From positions 1 through 15,357 of the forward strand of contig JALOAS010000076.1 of assembly GCA_023228705.1 (NCBI GenBank): a stretch of DNA of 15,357 nucleotides, in the 5' to 3' direction. Shown in pieces: positions 5,679 to 12,270 of the stretch. Under the pieces are notes generated by a model. The model saw only the letters and a program-made list of their open reading frames with translations. It was not told the DNA's origin and searched no databases. The position numbers and the translations under genes were made by a program. The stretch comes from Ottowia sp. Its GTDB lineage: Bacteria; Pseudomonadota; Gammaproteobacteria; Burkholderiales; Burkholderiaceae_C. How positions within the stretch are numbered: position 1 is the stretch's first letter; every line of letters begins with the position of its first letter.

Positions 5679-8042
5679 CTACTCCCGGGTTTTCAGGACG
5701 GAGATCAGGTCGGCCTGGTCGATGTCCCGTTTTACCAGCCAGCCGGAAGCAACGGCGGCCGCGATCACCGCCAACGCTGCCGTGCCATGGCTTTCGGGGG
5801 TGAAGACAGCGGGGATTTGATAGAGGTCCGAGCTGAAACCGGCGGCAATGCCGAACGACAGGAAGTAACCCAGGACCGCGCCCAGGGGCAGCGCGACCAG
5901 CGTGACCGCGGCGAGCTCGCCCAGCAGGACAAACGCCACCTCGCCCCGGGTGAATCCGATCACCCGGAGGCTGGCGAGGTCGCGCGCGCGCTCCGCGTAG
6001 GCAATGCGCGCGGTATTGTAGACGACGCCGAAGGTGATGATGGCGGCAATGGCGGCCAGGACGTAGCGCATGGCGCCGGCACCGGTATCCATCAGCTTCT
6101 GGAATGCATCGCGTGCATCGGCCTTGAGGCTGACGCCGGCAACGGTCGGCATGTCCTTGAGCTGGCGATAGAGGCCCTCGCTCCGTGCCGCATCGACGCG
6201 CAGATAGGCCCCGGAAACACGGTGCGGTTCGCGCAGCGCGCGGTTGAGTGCCTCAAGCTCCATGTAGGCAGGGGAGCCGAGCAGGGTCTCGGCGATGCCG
6301 ATGACCGGGATCTCGAGCACCGGCTGGCGTCCTTCCCGCACCTCGACGGTCAGCGCCTGGCCCGGCGTGATGTCGAGGATGCCGGCGAGCGCGGTGGCCA
6401 GGATCACGCCCTCCTTGCGCATGGGGATGGTCGCCACGTCCTGGTCCACCGCGCGATTGAGACGGGGCTCGGCCACCAGCCCGTTGATCGCGCCGCGATA
6501 CGTCTTGAGCCCGTTGCGCAGGACAGCGGGGACGATGCGCACCGGCTCGACCTCGATGACACCGGGCATGCGCTGGAGCTCGAGGATGGTCTTGTCGGAC
6601 AGCGCCTCCGTGAACGTGACGGTCACGTCGCTGCGGTCTATCACGTCAAAGGTCAGGGCAAGGGTACGGTCGAAGCCGGAAAGGATGGAGATCATGCCGA
6701 CCGACAACGCCATCCCGGCGGCAATGCCGATGACGGCACCGGCCATGCGCCCGGGCTGCCGGGCCAGGCGCCGCAGCACCATGCGGCTGGGCTGGTCAAG
6801 CAGCCGGTTCAGGGACCGGCCCATCCGCCCGGCCCGACTGTAATCCGGTGGCACGGGCGGGCGCATGGCGGTGGCGGGCGTGAGCGCAAACACGCGGCGC
6901 AGGACGATCAATCCGCCCGCCGACGCCGCCAGCACGCTGACCCCAAAGCCGGTGACAAACGATTCCGGATCGAGCTGGAACACCAGGAACGGGAACTTGA
7001 AATACTCGAGATAGACGCCGATCAAGGCCCGCCCGGCGACAATGCCGGCCAGGCAGCCGGCCAGGGCGCCGCCCGCCGCGATGACGAGGATCAGCTTGAA
7101 GTAGTGCGCCCCCACCTCGACGTTCGTGTAGCCGAACGCCTTCATCAGCCCGATCTGCTTGCGCTCGGACTGCACCAGGCGCGAGACGACGATGTAGAGC
7201 AGGAAGGCCGCCACTGCGAGAAAGATCGGCGGCACACCGGTGCTCATGACGCGCAGGCCGCTGATTTCCTCGCTCACGAAGCGGTTGGACTCGTGATCCT
7301 CCAGCCCGTAGGCGCCCTGTCCGCCGTTGGAATCAAGGACGCGGTCCACGGCATCGAGAACCGCCGTTTGTTCGGCGTTGCGGCCAACCGAAAGGAGCGC
7401 CTGGTTGAACGCGCCGTCCATGTCGTGGGCAGCCTCTAGCGCCGTACGGCTCATCCAGATCACGCCGAAACGGCTGTCGTCCGGGGCAAGCTCGCCGGGT
7501 GGGGTGGTGTAGAGAAACTCCGGCGAGCGCGCGAGCCCGACGATGCGGAACGTGCGCCGGGCGCCGTGCATCGTGGCCGAGAGGGTGTCGCCGGGCTCGA
7601 GGCCATGTGCCTTTGCAAACCCCTGGAGCAGCAGGATCTCGTCCGAACGGCCGCCTTCCAGCCGGCGGCCGGCGCTCAGGTACACGTCGTTGAGTCTGGG
7701 CGCGCCGAAATCGGGCAGCGAAACGGCTCGCGCCTGCACAGGCAGGTCCAGCCCGGGCAGGTCAATCAGCGCGCTGCCGGTGACCCGTCCTTCGGCGGCG
7801 GACACACCGGGAATGGCCGCCAGGTCGGCGATCAGCCGGTCGGGCGCACGGGTCACCGAGGCGAAGATGTCGGCCAGGCGGTAGCGTTCGTAATAAGCGT
7901 TGCGTGTTTCCTCCAGCGAGGTGACCAGCCCCGTCATCATGACCAGCATCAGCACACCGACGCCGATGACCGCGCCGATGGCCATGGCCTGCCCCTTGAT
8001 GCGCCACAGGTCGCGCAGCAGCTTGCGGTCGAGCGGGCTCAT
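5679..8042 (-). CDS. ABC transporter permease, duplicated FtsX-type (MacB/DevC-like)
   Basis: The 787-residue integral membrane protein has two FtsX halves. Residues 18-40 form the first membrane segment, then a large periplasmic domain (about 45-265), membrane helices around 272-290, 313-340 and 362-383, a second signal-like helix at about 433-455, another periplasmic domain (about 460-650), and three C-terminal helices between about 655 and 775. The coupling motifs QSERKQIGLMKAFGYTNVEV and RARDLASLRVIGFTRGEV, which contact the ATPase, are both present. This arrangement is known from tripartite exporters and lipoprotein-release-type transporters that work by mechanotransmission. The ATG at 8042 lies 7 bases after the ATPase stop; an AGGAG directly abuts it, which is unusually close, so translation may depend on coupling. 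No frameshift was seen over the whole length. Confidence 0.92.
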   Translation of the reverse strand: MSPLDRKLLRDLWRIKGQAMAIGAVIGVGVLMLVMMTGLVTSLEETRNAYYERYRLADIFASVTRAPDRLIADLAAIPGVSAAEGRVTGSALIDLPGLDLPVQARAVSLPDFGAPRLNDVYLSAGRRLEGGRSDEILLLQGFAKAHGLEPGDTLSATMHGARRTFRIVGLARSPEFLYTTPPGELAPDDSRFGVIWMSRTALEAAHDMDGAFNQALLSVGRNAEQTAVLDAVDRVLDSNGGQGAYGLEDHESNRFVSEEISGLRVMSTGVPPIFLAVAAFLLYIVVSRLVQSERKQIGLMKAFGYTNVEVGAHYFKLILVIAAGGALAGCLAGIVAGRALIGVYLEYFKFPFLVFQLDPESFVTGFGVSVLAASAGGLIVLRRVFALTPATAMRPPVPPDYSRAGRMGRSLNRLLDQPSRMVLRRLARQPGRMAGAVIGIAAGMALSVGMISILSGFDRTLALTFDVIDRSDVTVTFTEALSDKTILELQRMPGVIEVEPVRIVPAVLRNGLKTYRGAINGLVAEPRLNRAVDQDVATIPMRKEGVILATALAGILDITPGQALTVEVREGRQPVLEIPVIGIAETLLGSPAYMELEALNRALREPHRVSGAYLRVDAARSEGLYRQLKDMPTVAGVSLKADARDAFQKLMDTGAGAMRYVLAAIAAIITFGVVYNTARIAYAERARDLASLRVIGFTRGEVAFVLLGELAAVTLVALPLGAVLGYFLSFGIAAGFSSDLYQIPAVFTPESHGTAALAVIAAAVASGWLVKRDIDQADLISVLKTRE

Positions 8043-8049
8043 CTCCTGC

Positions 8050-8778
8050 TCACCATTCGATCTCCTCGGGCGCGAGCCTGGTCTCGTTGACGATCACCTG
8101 GCGGATCGCCCCGTCGGCAAAATGGATGACCCGGTCGGCCATGGCGGCGGTTGCTGCCGCGTGGGTAACGATCAGCACCGTCGCGCCCAGCCGCTCGTTG
8201 ACATCCTGCAACACCCTGAGCACGGCGCGGCCCGTCGCGCTGTCCAGGGCACCGGTCGGCTCGTCGCAAAGCAGGACCATCGGCTGTTTTGCAACCGCGC
8301 GCGCGATGGCGACCCGCTGCTGCTCGCCGCCGGACAACTGCGCGGGGAAATGGTCGGTGCGTGCGTGCAGGCCGACCAGCGCGAGCGCGTCGTCGGGGTC
8401 CATCGGGTTGCGGGCGATCTCGGTGACCAGCTCGACGTTCTCGTAGGCGGTCAGGCTCGGCATCAGGTTGTAGGACTGGAACACGAAGCCGACGTGGTCG
8501 CGCCGGTAGCGCGTGAGCTGCGCATCGGAGAGTGCCGTCAGCTCCTGATCCTGGAAATGCACCGCCCCGTCGGTGGCCCGATCCAGCCCGCCGATGATGT
8601 TGAGCAGCGTGGACTTGCCGCTTCCCGAGGGGCCGAGCAACACGACCAGCTCACCGGCCGGAATGTCCAGATCGACCCCACGCAGCGCGTGAACCGCCGC
8701 CTGTCCGTCACCGTAGACCTTGGTCAGCCCGCTGATGCGAAAAGCGACGCTGCCCTTTTGGGGCGGTTCAGCGACCAT
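8050..8778 (-). CDS. ABC transporter ATP-binding protein (MacB/LolD/DevA-like)
   Basis: This 242-residue ATPase powers the FtsX permease encoded next. In order: Walker A GPSGSGKST (49-57), Q-loop FVFQSYNLMPSLTAYENV (Gln101), ABC signature LSGGEQQRVAIARA (148-161), Walker B VLLCDEPTGALD with catalytic Glu173, and switch histidine in VTHAA (His206). The LSGGEQQRVAIARA and DEPTGALD forms are typical of the MacB/LolD group. I chose the ATG at 8778, just before FRISGLTKVY; the open frame runs to 8958 but that part translates the repeat element. A GGAG lies 11 bases upstream, a slightly long spacing. It is the first gene of the ATPase-permease-adaptor operon. No good promoter was found in the 68 bases between the start and the repeat element, so the promoter may lie within the element or further upstream. 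Confidence 0.93.
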   Translation of the reverse strand: MVAEPPQKGSVAFRISGLTKVYGDGQAAVHALRGVDLDIPAGELVVLLGPSGSGKSTLLNIIGGLDRATDGAVHFQDQELTALSDAQLTRYRRDHVGFVFQSYNLMPSLTAYENVELVTEIARNPMDPDDALALVGLHARTDHFPAQLSGGEQQRVAIARAVAKQPMVLLCDEPTGALDSATGRAVLRVLQDVNERLGATVLIVTHAAATAAMADRVIHFADGAIRQVIVNETRLAPEEIEW

Positions 8779-8804
8779 CGTGCCTGCTTCTCCGTGAGGG
8801 CAGC

Positions 8805-8852
8805 TCAATCCATGACCTGGTTGGAAACGATGCCCAGCAAGATCAGGCGCAT
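8805..8852 (-). other. 15-codon open frame ending just before the ABC operon, possible gene remnant or leader peptide
   Basis: Reading from an ATG inside the repeat end, the minus strand encodes MRLILLGIVSNQVMD and then TGA, 26 bases before the ATPase start. The ATG belongs to the conserved terminal motif of the repeat, so the codons beyond it are unique DNA. The peptide could be the tail of a gene cut by the repeat, a short leader peptide, or chance. No Shine-Dalgarno site was identified. Confidence 0.2.
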
Positions 8853-9023
8853 GACGGATGACCTCGCTGACGCCTTCAGGAGGTTGATCGTATTGCGTTG
8901 AGCGTCCAGCGAGTGGCGTGTACCGCACAACGCCCAACGCTTGACGCCAAACCTTCATCAGCCGCCGCAGGCGGCTTTCATCCGAGGCCCGCAGGGGCCG
9001 AGATCATCCGTCATCCGGTGCGC
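8847..9023. repeat. MITE-like element with terminal inverted repeats
   Basis: The element starts GCGCATGACGGATGACCTCG and ends with its imperfect inverse (CGAGATCATCCGTCAT, then CCGGTGCGC; 5 extra bases near the tip). Read inward, about 16 of 17 bases match between the two arms. Inside are two hairpins, AGCCGCC-GCA-GGCGGCT (8960-8976) and GGCCC-GCAG-GGGCC (8986-8999), plus a GTTGAGCGT / CAACGC-type arm region. The right 95 bases (8941-9036) match 4333-4428 in the same orientation with about 11 differences. It has no transposase and no coding potential, as expected for a non-autonomous element. It occupies most of the 333-base gap between the ABC operon and the peroxiredoxin gene. I could not define a target-site duplication. 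Confidence 0.7.
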
Positions 9024-9086
9024 TGACAATGCTTGCCAATCAGGAACCATTTTGCGGGCAGCGCAGCCGCAAATGGCATCTGGCAA

Positions 9087-9106
9087 CCGGTGCCCCCAGG
9101 CACCGG
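9087..9106 (-). terminator. Hairpin just after the peroxiredoxin stop, possible terminator
   Basis: CCGGTGCC-TGGG-GGCACCGG is a perfect 8-base-pair stem with a 4-base loop, 5 bases past the stop codon. It is followed by TTGCC rather than a real T-run, so it may end or protect the transcript but is not a classical intrinsic terminator. A second stem (TTTGCGG / CCGCAAA) follows shortly after. Confidence 0.4.
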
Positions 9107-9111
9107 ACCAT

Positions 9112-9600
9112 TCAGCTCCTGGCCTGCGCCAGCAGGGTTGCACCATCGCTGACTTCGGCCTTGTTCGGGTCGCCCTCCACGTTCAGCGTGGCCACCTTGC
9201 CATTTTTGACCAGCATGGAATAGCGCTGGCTGCGCAACCCCAGGCCCAGCCCACTGGCGTCCAGCGTCAGCCCCACGGCCTTGGCAAACTCGGCGTTGCC
9301 GTCGGCCAGCATGCGTATCTTCCCGGCCGTTCCCTGCGTCTTGGCCCAGGCATCCATGACAAAGGGATCGTTGACCGCCAGGCACCAGATCTCATCGACG
9401 CCAGCCGCGCTCAGTGCGGCCCGGTTGTCCAGGAAGCTGGGTACGTGCTGGTTAGAGCATGTGGGCGTGAACGCGCCAGGGACGGCAAAGAGGGCAATGG
9501 TCTTGCCCTCGGCCGCCTTGGCCACTTCCACGGGCGTGGGCGCGCCATCGACGGACTCGGTCAGCGTGACGGCCGGCAGCGGATCTCCAACCTTGATCAT
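9112..9600 (-). CDS. Peroxiredoxin, Prx5 / type II family
   Basis: This 162-residue cytoplasmic thiol peroxidase should reduce hydrogen peroxide or organic peroxides using glutathione/glutaredoxin or thioredoxin. The peroxidatic cysteine is Cys48 in VPGAFTPTCSNQHVP. A second cysteine, Cys73 in IWCLAVND, lies 25 residues later, the spacing seen for the resolving cysteine of plant-type PrxII. FAKAVGLTLD and the LGLRSQRYSMLV segment are typical of the family. The ATG at 9600 is preceded by AAAGGAGAAACAAG, an excellent ribosome binding site. A TTG six codons earlier would place that site inside the coding region, so I reject it. The gene follows the rpsQ terminator, so it probably has its own promoter in 9601-9749, though I could not pick one out. 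There is no fused glutaredoxin domain. Confidence 0.92.
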   Translation of the reverse strand: MIKVGDPLPAVTLTESVDGAPTPVEVAKAAEGKTIALFAVPGAFTPTCSNQHVPSFLDNRAALSAAGVDEIWCLAVNDPFVMDAWAKTQGTAGKIRMLADGNAEFAKAVGLTLDASGLGLGLRSQRYSMLVKNGKVATLNVEGDPNKAEVSDGATLLAQARS

Positions 9601-9749
9601 CTTGTTTCTCCTTTGCAATCAGCTGGCATGCAGCAACACGCCACGATGGCGCATTTCCCGGTGCCAACGGCGGCAACCGGGGGCAGGCCACTAGCGGAAC
9701 CGCGCGAGAGCGCCCCCCGCGCAGCCTGGCCGGACAACGCGCCAAAACG

Positions 9750-9778
9750 AAAAAAGCGACCCCCATTGTGGGTCGCTT
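9750..9778 (-). terminator. Intrinsic terminator of the S10-type operon
   Basis: On the minus strand AAGCGACCC, a 7-base loop and GGGTCGCTT form a 9-base-pair stem followed by a run of Ts. It lies about 60 bases after the rpsQ stop codon and before the peroxiredoxin gene, so ribosomal transcripts should end here. Confidence 0.88.
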
Positions 9779-9840
9779 GCAGCAACTGCGTGGCCAGTGC
9801 GGTTAAGCAAACCGGCGCCGGCCACGGCGGCTGGGCCGGC

Positions 9841-10113
9841 TCAGACGCGCGCGGCCTCGCGCACGAGGCGGGTCGCGATCCAGGTCTTGGTCTTGGACAG
9901 CGGCCGGCTCTCTATGATTTCAACCAGGTCGCCGAGATGGTAGCGGTTTTCCTCATCGTGGGCATGCAGTTTGGACGTGCGCATGACGATCTTGCCGTAG
10001 ATGGGGTGCTTGACGCGGCGCTCGATCAGCACCGTGATGGTCTTGTCGCGCTGGTCGCTGACGACCTTGCCGACCAGCGTGCGCGTGCGCGATGTCTTGA
10101 CTTCTTCGGTCAT
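9841..10113 (-). CDS. rpsQ: 30S ribosomal protein S17
   Basis: S17 binds 16S rRNA early in small-subunit assembly. The 90-residue product carries the family's RTLVGKVVSDQRDKTITVLIERRVKHPIYGKI and ENRYHLGDLVEIIESRPLSKTKTW segments (an OB fold). An AAGGA lies 7 bases before the ATG, and the gene starts 3 bases after the rpmC stop. It is the last gene of this ribosomal operon and is followed by an intrinsic terminator. In most bacteria rplN would come next, but it does not here. Confidence 0.97.
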   Translation of the reverse strand: MTEEVKTSRTRTLVGKVVSDQRDKTITVLIERRVKHPIYGKIVMRTSKLHAHDEENRYHLGDLVEIIESRPLSKTKTWIATRLVREAARV

Positions 10114-10116
10114 GGC

Positions 10117-10320
10117 TTATTCCTTGCTTGCAGCCGCCTGTTTTTCGGCAATGATGGTCTTGACGCGGGCTATGGCGCGCCGGGCCTGCCCCAGCTGCGC
10201 GGTATTGCTCAGCTGCTGCGTGCCCTTTTGCATGCGCAGGTTGAAGTGCGCCCTTTGCAGCTCCTTGAGCTCGGTGCGCAGCGCGTCCATGTCCTTTTCG
10301 CGCAGTTCTGCTGTTTTCAT
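10117..10320 (-). CDS. rpmC: 50S ribosomal protein L29
   Basis: The 67-residue protein is of normal size for L29, which sits by the peptide exit tunnel and helps form the docking site for trigger factor and SRP. The family pattern KTAELREKDMDALRTELKEL, then LRMQKGTQQLSNTAQLGQARRAIARVKTII, is clear, giving the two-helix antiparallel hairpin. AGGAG lies 7 bases before the ATG. It lies 15 bases after rplP and 3 bases before rpsQ, the normal order. Confidence 0.96.
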   Translation of the reverse strand: MKTAELREKDMDALRTELKELQRAHFNLRMQKGTQQLSNTAQLGQARRAIARVKTIIAEKQAAASKE

Positions 10321-10335
10321 GACTTCTCTCCTGGC

Positions 10336-10752
10336 TTACTGGCCATAGCCGCGCGTCACGAAAGTGGTGCGCAACGGCAGCTTGGCAGCGGCCAGCGCAA
10401 ACGCCTCGCGCGCCAGTTCCTCGGGAACGCCGACGATTTCATAGAGCATCTTGCCGGGCTGGATTTCAGCGACGTAGAACTCCGGGTTGCCCTTGCCCTT
10501 GCCCATGCGGACTTCGGCCGGCTTGGTCGAGATGGGCTTGTCCGGAAACACGCGGATCCAGATGCGGCCGCCGCGCTTGACGTGACGGGTCATGGCGCGG
10601 CGTGCGGCCTCGATCTGGCGCGCCGTGAGGCGGCCGCGGCCTACCGACTTGAGTCCAAACTCGCCAAACGCGACCGTGTTGCCGCGCGTGGCGATTCCCG
10701 TGTTGCGGCCCTTTTGCTCTTTGCGATACTTTCTGCGTGCAGGTTGCAACAT
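10336..10752 (-). CDS. rplP: 50S ribosomal protein L16
   Basis: L16 helps position tRNA at the A and P sites of the large subunit. The 138-residue product begins MLQPARRKYRKEQKGRN and contains AARRAMTRHVKRGGRIWIRVFPDKPIS, then RMGKGKGNPEFYVAEIQPGKMLYE and AAAKLPLRTTFVTR, all standard. The arginine of RMGKGKG corresponds to the residue hydroxylated by the RoxA/YcfD oxygenase in E. coli; whether this happens here cannot be seen. GGGAG lies 8 bases before the ATG, and it starts 3 bases after the rpsC stop. Confidence 0.97.
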   Translation of the reverse strand: MLQPARRKYRKEQKGRNTGIATRGNTVAFGEFGLKSVGRGRLTARQIEAARRAMTRHVKRGGRIWIRVFPDKPISTKPAEVRMGKGKGNPEFYVAEIQPGKMLYEIVGVPEELAREAFALAAAKLPLRTTFVTRGYGQ

Positions 10753-10755
10753 GCT

Positions 10756-11619
10756 TTATTCTCCCTTGCCCTCGGCAGGTGCTTCGGCGGCAGGCGCTGG
10801 TGCGGCAGCCGCAGCAACGTCCCCCGTGGCCTCGGCGGGCTTGTCGCTGCCGTCGGCCGGCGCAGCCTGCGCGCCCGTGCGACGGGCGCCACCGCCGCGA
10901 ACGTCACGACGCCGGCGGCGCGGACGGCGCTCGCGGTCGTCCTCACCGCCCACGCGACGGCCCATGGGGTCCAGCGTGGGCCCTTCGTTGCTGCCCAGGT
11001 GGTCGCCGCGGTAAACCCACACCTTGACGCCAATGGTGCCGTAGGTGGTGTGCGCTTCGGAAAAACCGTAATCGATGTCTGCACGCAACGTATGCAGCGG
11101 CACCCGGCCTTCGCGGTACCACTCGGTGCGCGCGATTTCTATGCCATTCAGGCGCCCGGACGACATGATCTTGATGCCCTGGGCACCCAGCCGCATGCCG
11201 TTTTGCATCGCCCGCTTCATGGCGCGCCGGAAGCTGATTCGCTTGACCAGCTGCTGCGTGATCGAGTCGGCGATCAACTGCGCATCCACTTCGGGCTTGC
11301 GCACCTCTTCGATGTTGATCGCCACCGGCACGCCCAGCATGTCCGACAGCTCTCTTTTCAGGCGCTCGATGTCTTCGCCGCGCTTGCCGATGACCACGCC
11401 CGGACGCGCCGAAAAGATGGTGATGCGCGCATTCTTGGCCGGCCGCTCGATGATGACGCGCGAGACCGCTGCGTTCTTGAGCCGCTTGTCCAGATGCTCG
11501 CGCACCTTGATGTCCTCGGCCAGCTTGTCGGCAAACTCACGATGCCCGGCGTACCAGCGGCTTGACCAGTCGTGAGTGACCGCCAGGCGAAAACCGGTCG
11601 GATGTACTTTTTGTCCCAT
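10756..11619 (-). CDS. rpsC: 30S ribosomal protein S3, with long C-terminal extension
   Basis: S3 lines the mRNA entry channel and has helicase-assisting and RNA-binding roles. Residues 1 to about 212 are a standard S3: MGQKVHPTGFRL start, KH domain with the GxxG loop in VVIGKRGEDIERL, then IKIMSSGRLNGIEIARTEWYREGRVPLHTLRADIDYG and TTYGTIGVKVWVYRGD. From about residue 213 an extra tail of some 75 residues follows, first Arg-rich (ERRPRRRRRDVRGGGARR) and then Ala/Pro/Glu-rich low complexity, making 287 residues against 233 in E. coli. Long tails of this kind are common in Burkholderiales S3 proteins (recalled, not checked). AAGGA lies before the ATG, with a slightly long spacing. Confidence 0.96.
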   Translation of the reverse strand: MGQKVHPTGFRLAVTHDWSSRWYAGHREFADKLAEDIKVREHLDKRLKNAAVSRVIIERPAKNARITIFSARPGVVIGKRGEDIERLKRELSDMLGVPVAINIEEVRKPEVDAQLIADSITQQLVKRISFRRAMKRAMQNGMRLGAQGIKIMSSGRLNGIEIARTEWYREGRVPLHTLRADIDYGFSEAHTTYGTIGVKVWVYRGDHLGSNEGPTLDPMGRRVGGEDDRERRPRRRRRDVRGGGARRTGAQAAPADGSDKPAEATGDVAAAAAPAPAAEAPAEGKGE

Positions 11620-11640
11620 GATGTTGAGGCTTTCCTTGGC

Positions 11641-11976
11641 TTACTCGCCAACGCTGACGTAGACGTGGCTCGTGGGCTTGAGGATGCGCGCCCCGCGCCC
11701 CTTGGCGCGGGCACGGAAGCGCCGCAGCACCCGGCCTTCTTCCACGGAAATGGCGGTCACCCGCAGCTCGTCTATGTCCGCGCCGTCGTTGTGCTCGGCA
11801 TTGGCCAGCGCCGACTCCAGCACCTTGCGGATGATGAGCGCCGCCTTCTTGGGCGTGAAGCTCAGGATGTTCAGTGCTTCTTCCACCGGCTTGCCGCGAA
11901 TCATGTCTGCAACCAGACGGCCCTTCTGGGCCGACAGGCGCACGCCGCGGAGCACGGCACGTGTTTCTGTTGCCAT
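11641..11976 (-). CDS. rplV: 50S ribosomal protein L22
   Basis: L22 lines the peptide exit tunnel. The 111-residue product matches throughout: TRAVLRGVRLSAQKGRLVADMIRGKPVEEAL, FTPKKAALIIRKVLESALANAEHN, then the long beta-hairpin around EGRVLRRFRARAKGRGARI, whose tip reaches into the tunnel and is the site of macrolide resistance changes in other bacteria; nothing unusual is visible there. AAGGAAA precedes the ATG. It lies 11 bases after rpsS and 21 before rpsC. Confidence 0.97.
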   Translation of the reverse strand: MATETRAVLRGVRLSAQKGRLVADMIRGKPVEEALNILSFTPKKAALIIRKVLESALANAEHNDGADIDELRVTAISVEEGRVLRRFRARAKGRGARILKPTSHVYVSVGE

Positions 11977-11987
11977 CGCTGTTTTCC

Positions 11988-12260
11988 TTAGCGGGTCTTC
12001 TTGCCACCGACGTGACCCTTGAAGGTCCGCGTCAGCGCAAATTCGCCGAGTTTATGCCCCACCATCTGGTCGGTGATATACACCGGGACATGCTGTCGTC
12101 CGTTGTGCACGGCAATGGTGAGCCCGATGAATTCCGGCAGCACCATCGACCGGCGCGACCAGGTCTTGATCGGCTTCTTGTCCTTGTTGGCCACCGCGTG
12201 GTCGACCTTGGCCAGCAGGTGGTGGTCGACGAAGGGGCCCTTCTTGAGTGAACGTGCCAT
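11988..12260 (-). CDS. rpsS: 30S ribosomal protein S19
   Basis: S19 sits on the head of the small subunit and contacts S13 and A-site tRNA. The 90-residue sequence is standard, from MARSLKKGPFVDHHLLAKV through KTWSRRSMVLPEFIGLTIAVHNGRQHVPVYI to MVGHKLGEFALTRTFKGH. AAGGA lies 7 bases before the ATG, directly at the rplB stop codon; the gap to rplB is 10 bases. Confidence 0.97.
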   Translation of the reverse strand: MARSLKKGPFVDHHLLAKVDHAVANKDKKPIKTWSRRSMVLPEFIGLTIAVHNGRQHVPVYITDQMVGHKLGEFALTRTFKGHVGGKKTR

Positions 12261-12270
12261 AGTTTGATCC

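Noticed and set aside
5787..7439. A 550-codon plus-strand frame opposite the ABC permease
   Set aside because: His/Gly/Asp/Gln-rich shadow of the permease with no start context and no recognisable domain.
8779..8958. N-terminal extension of the ABC ATPase by 60 residues
   Set aside because: These codons translate the repeat element; the normal ATPase fold begins right after the ATG at 8778.
9601..9618. TTG start for the peroxiredoxin, six codons upstream
   Set aside because: The strong AAAGGAG site lies inside those codons and is correctly spaced for the ATG at 9600.
8941..11565. Another 874-codon plus-strand frame opposite peroxiredoxin and ribosomal genes
   Set aside because: It runs through a repeat element, intergenic DNA and seven genes on the other strand. 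The equal length to the first one is coincidence.
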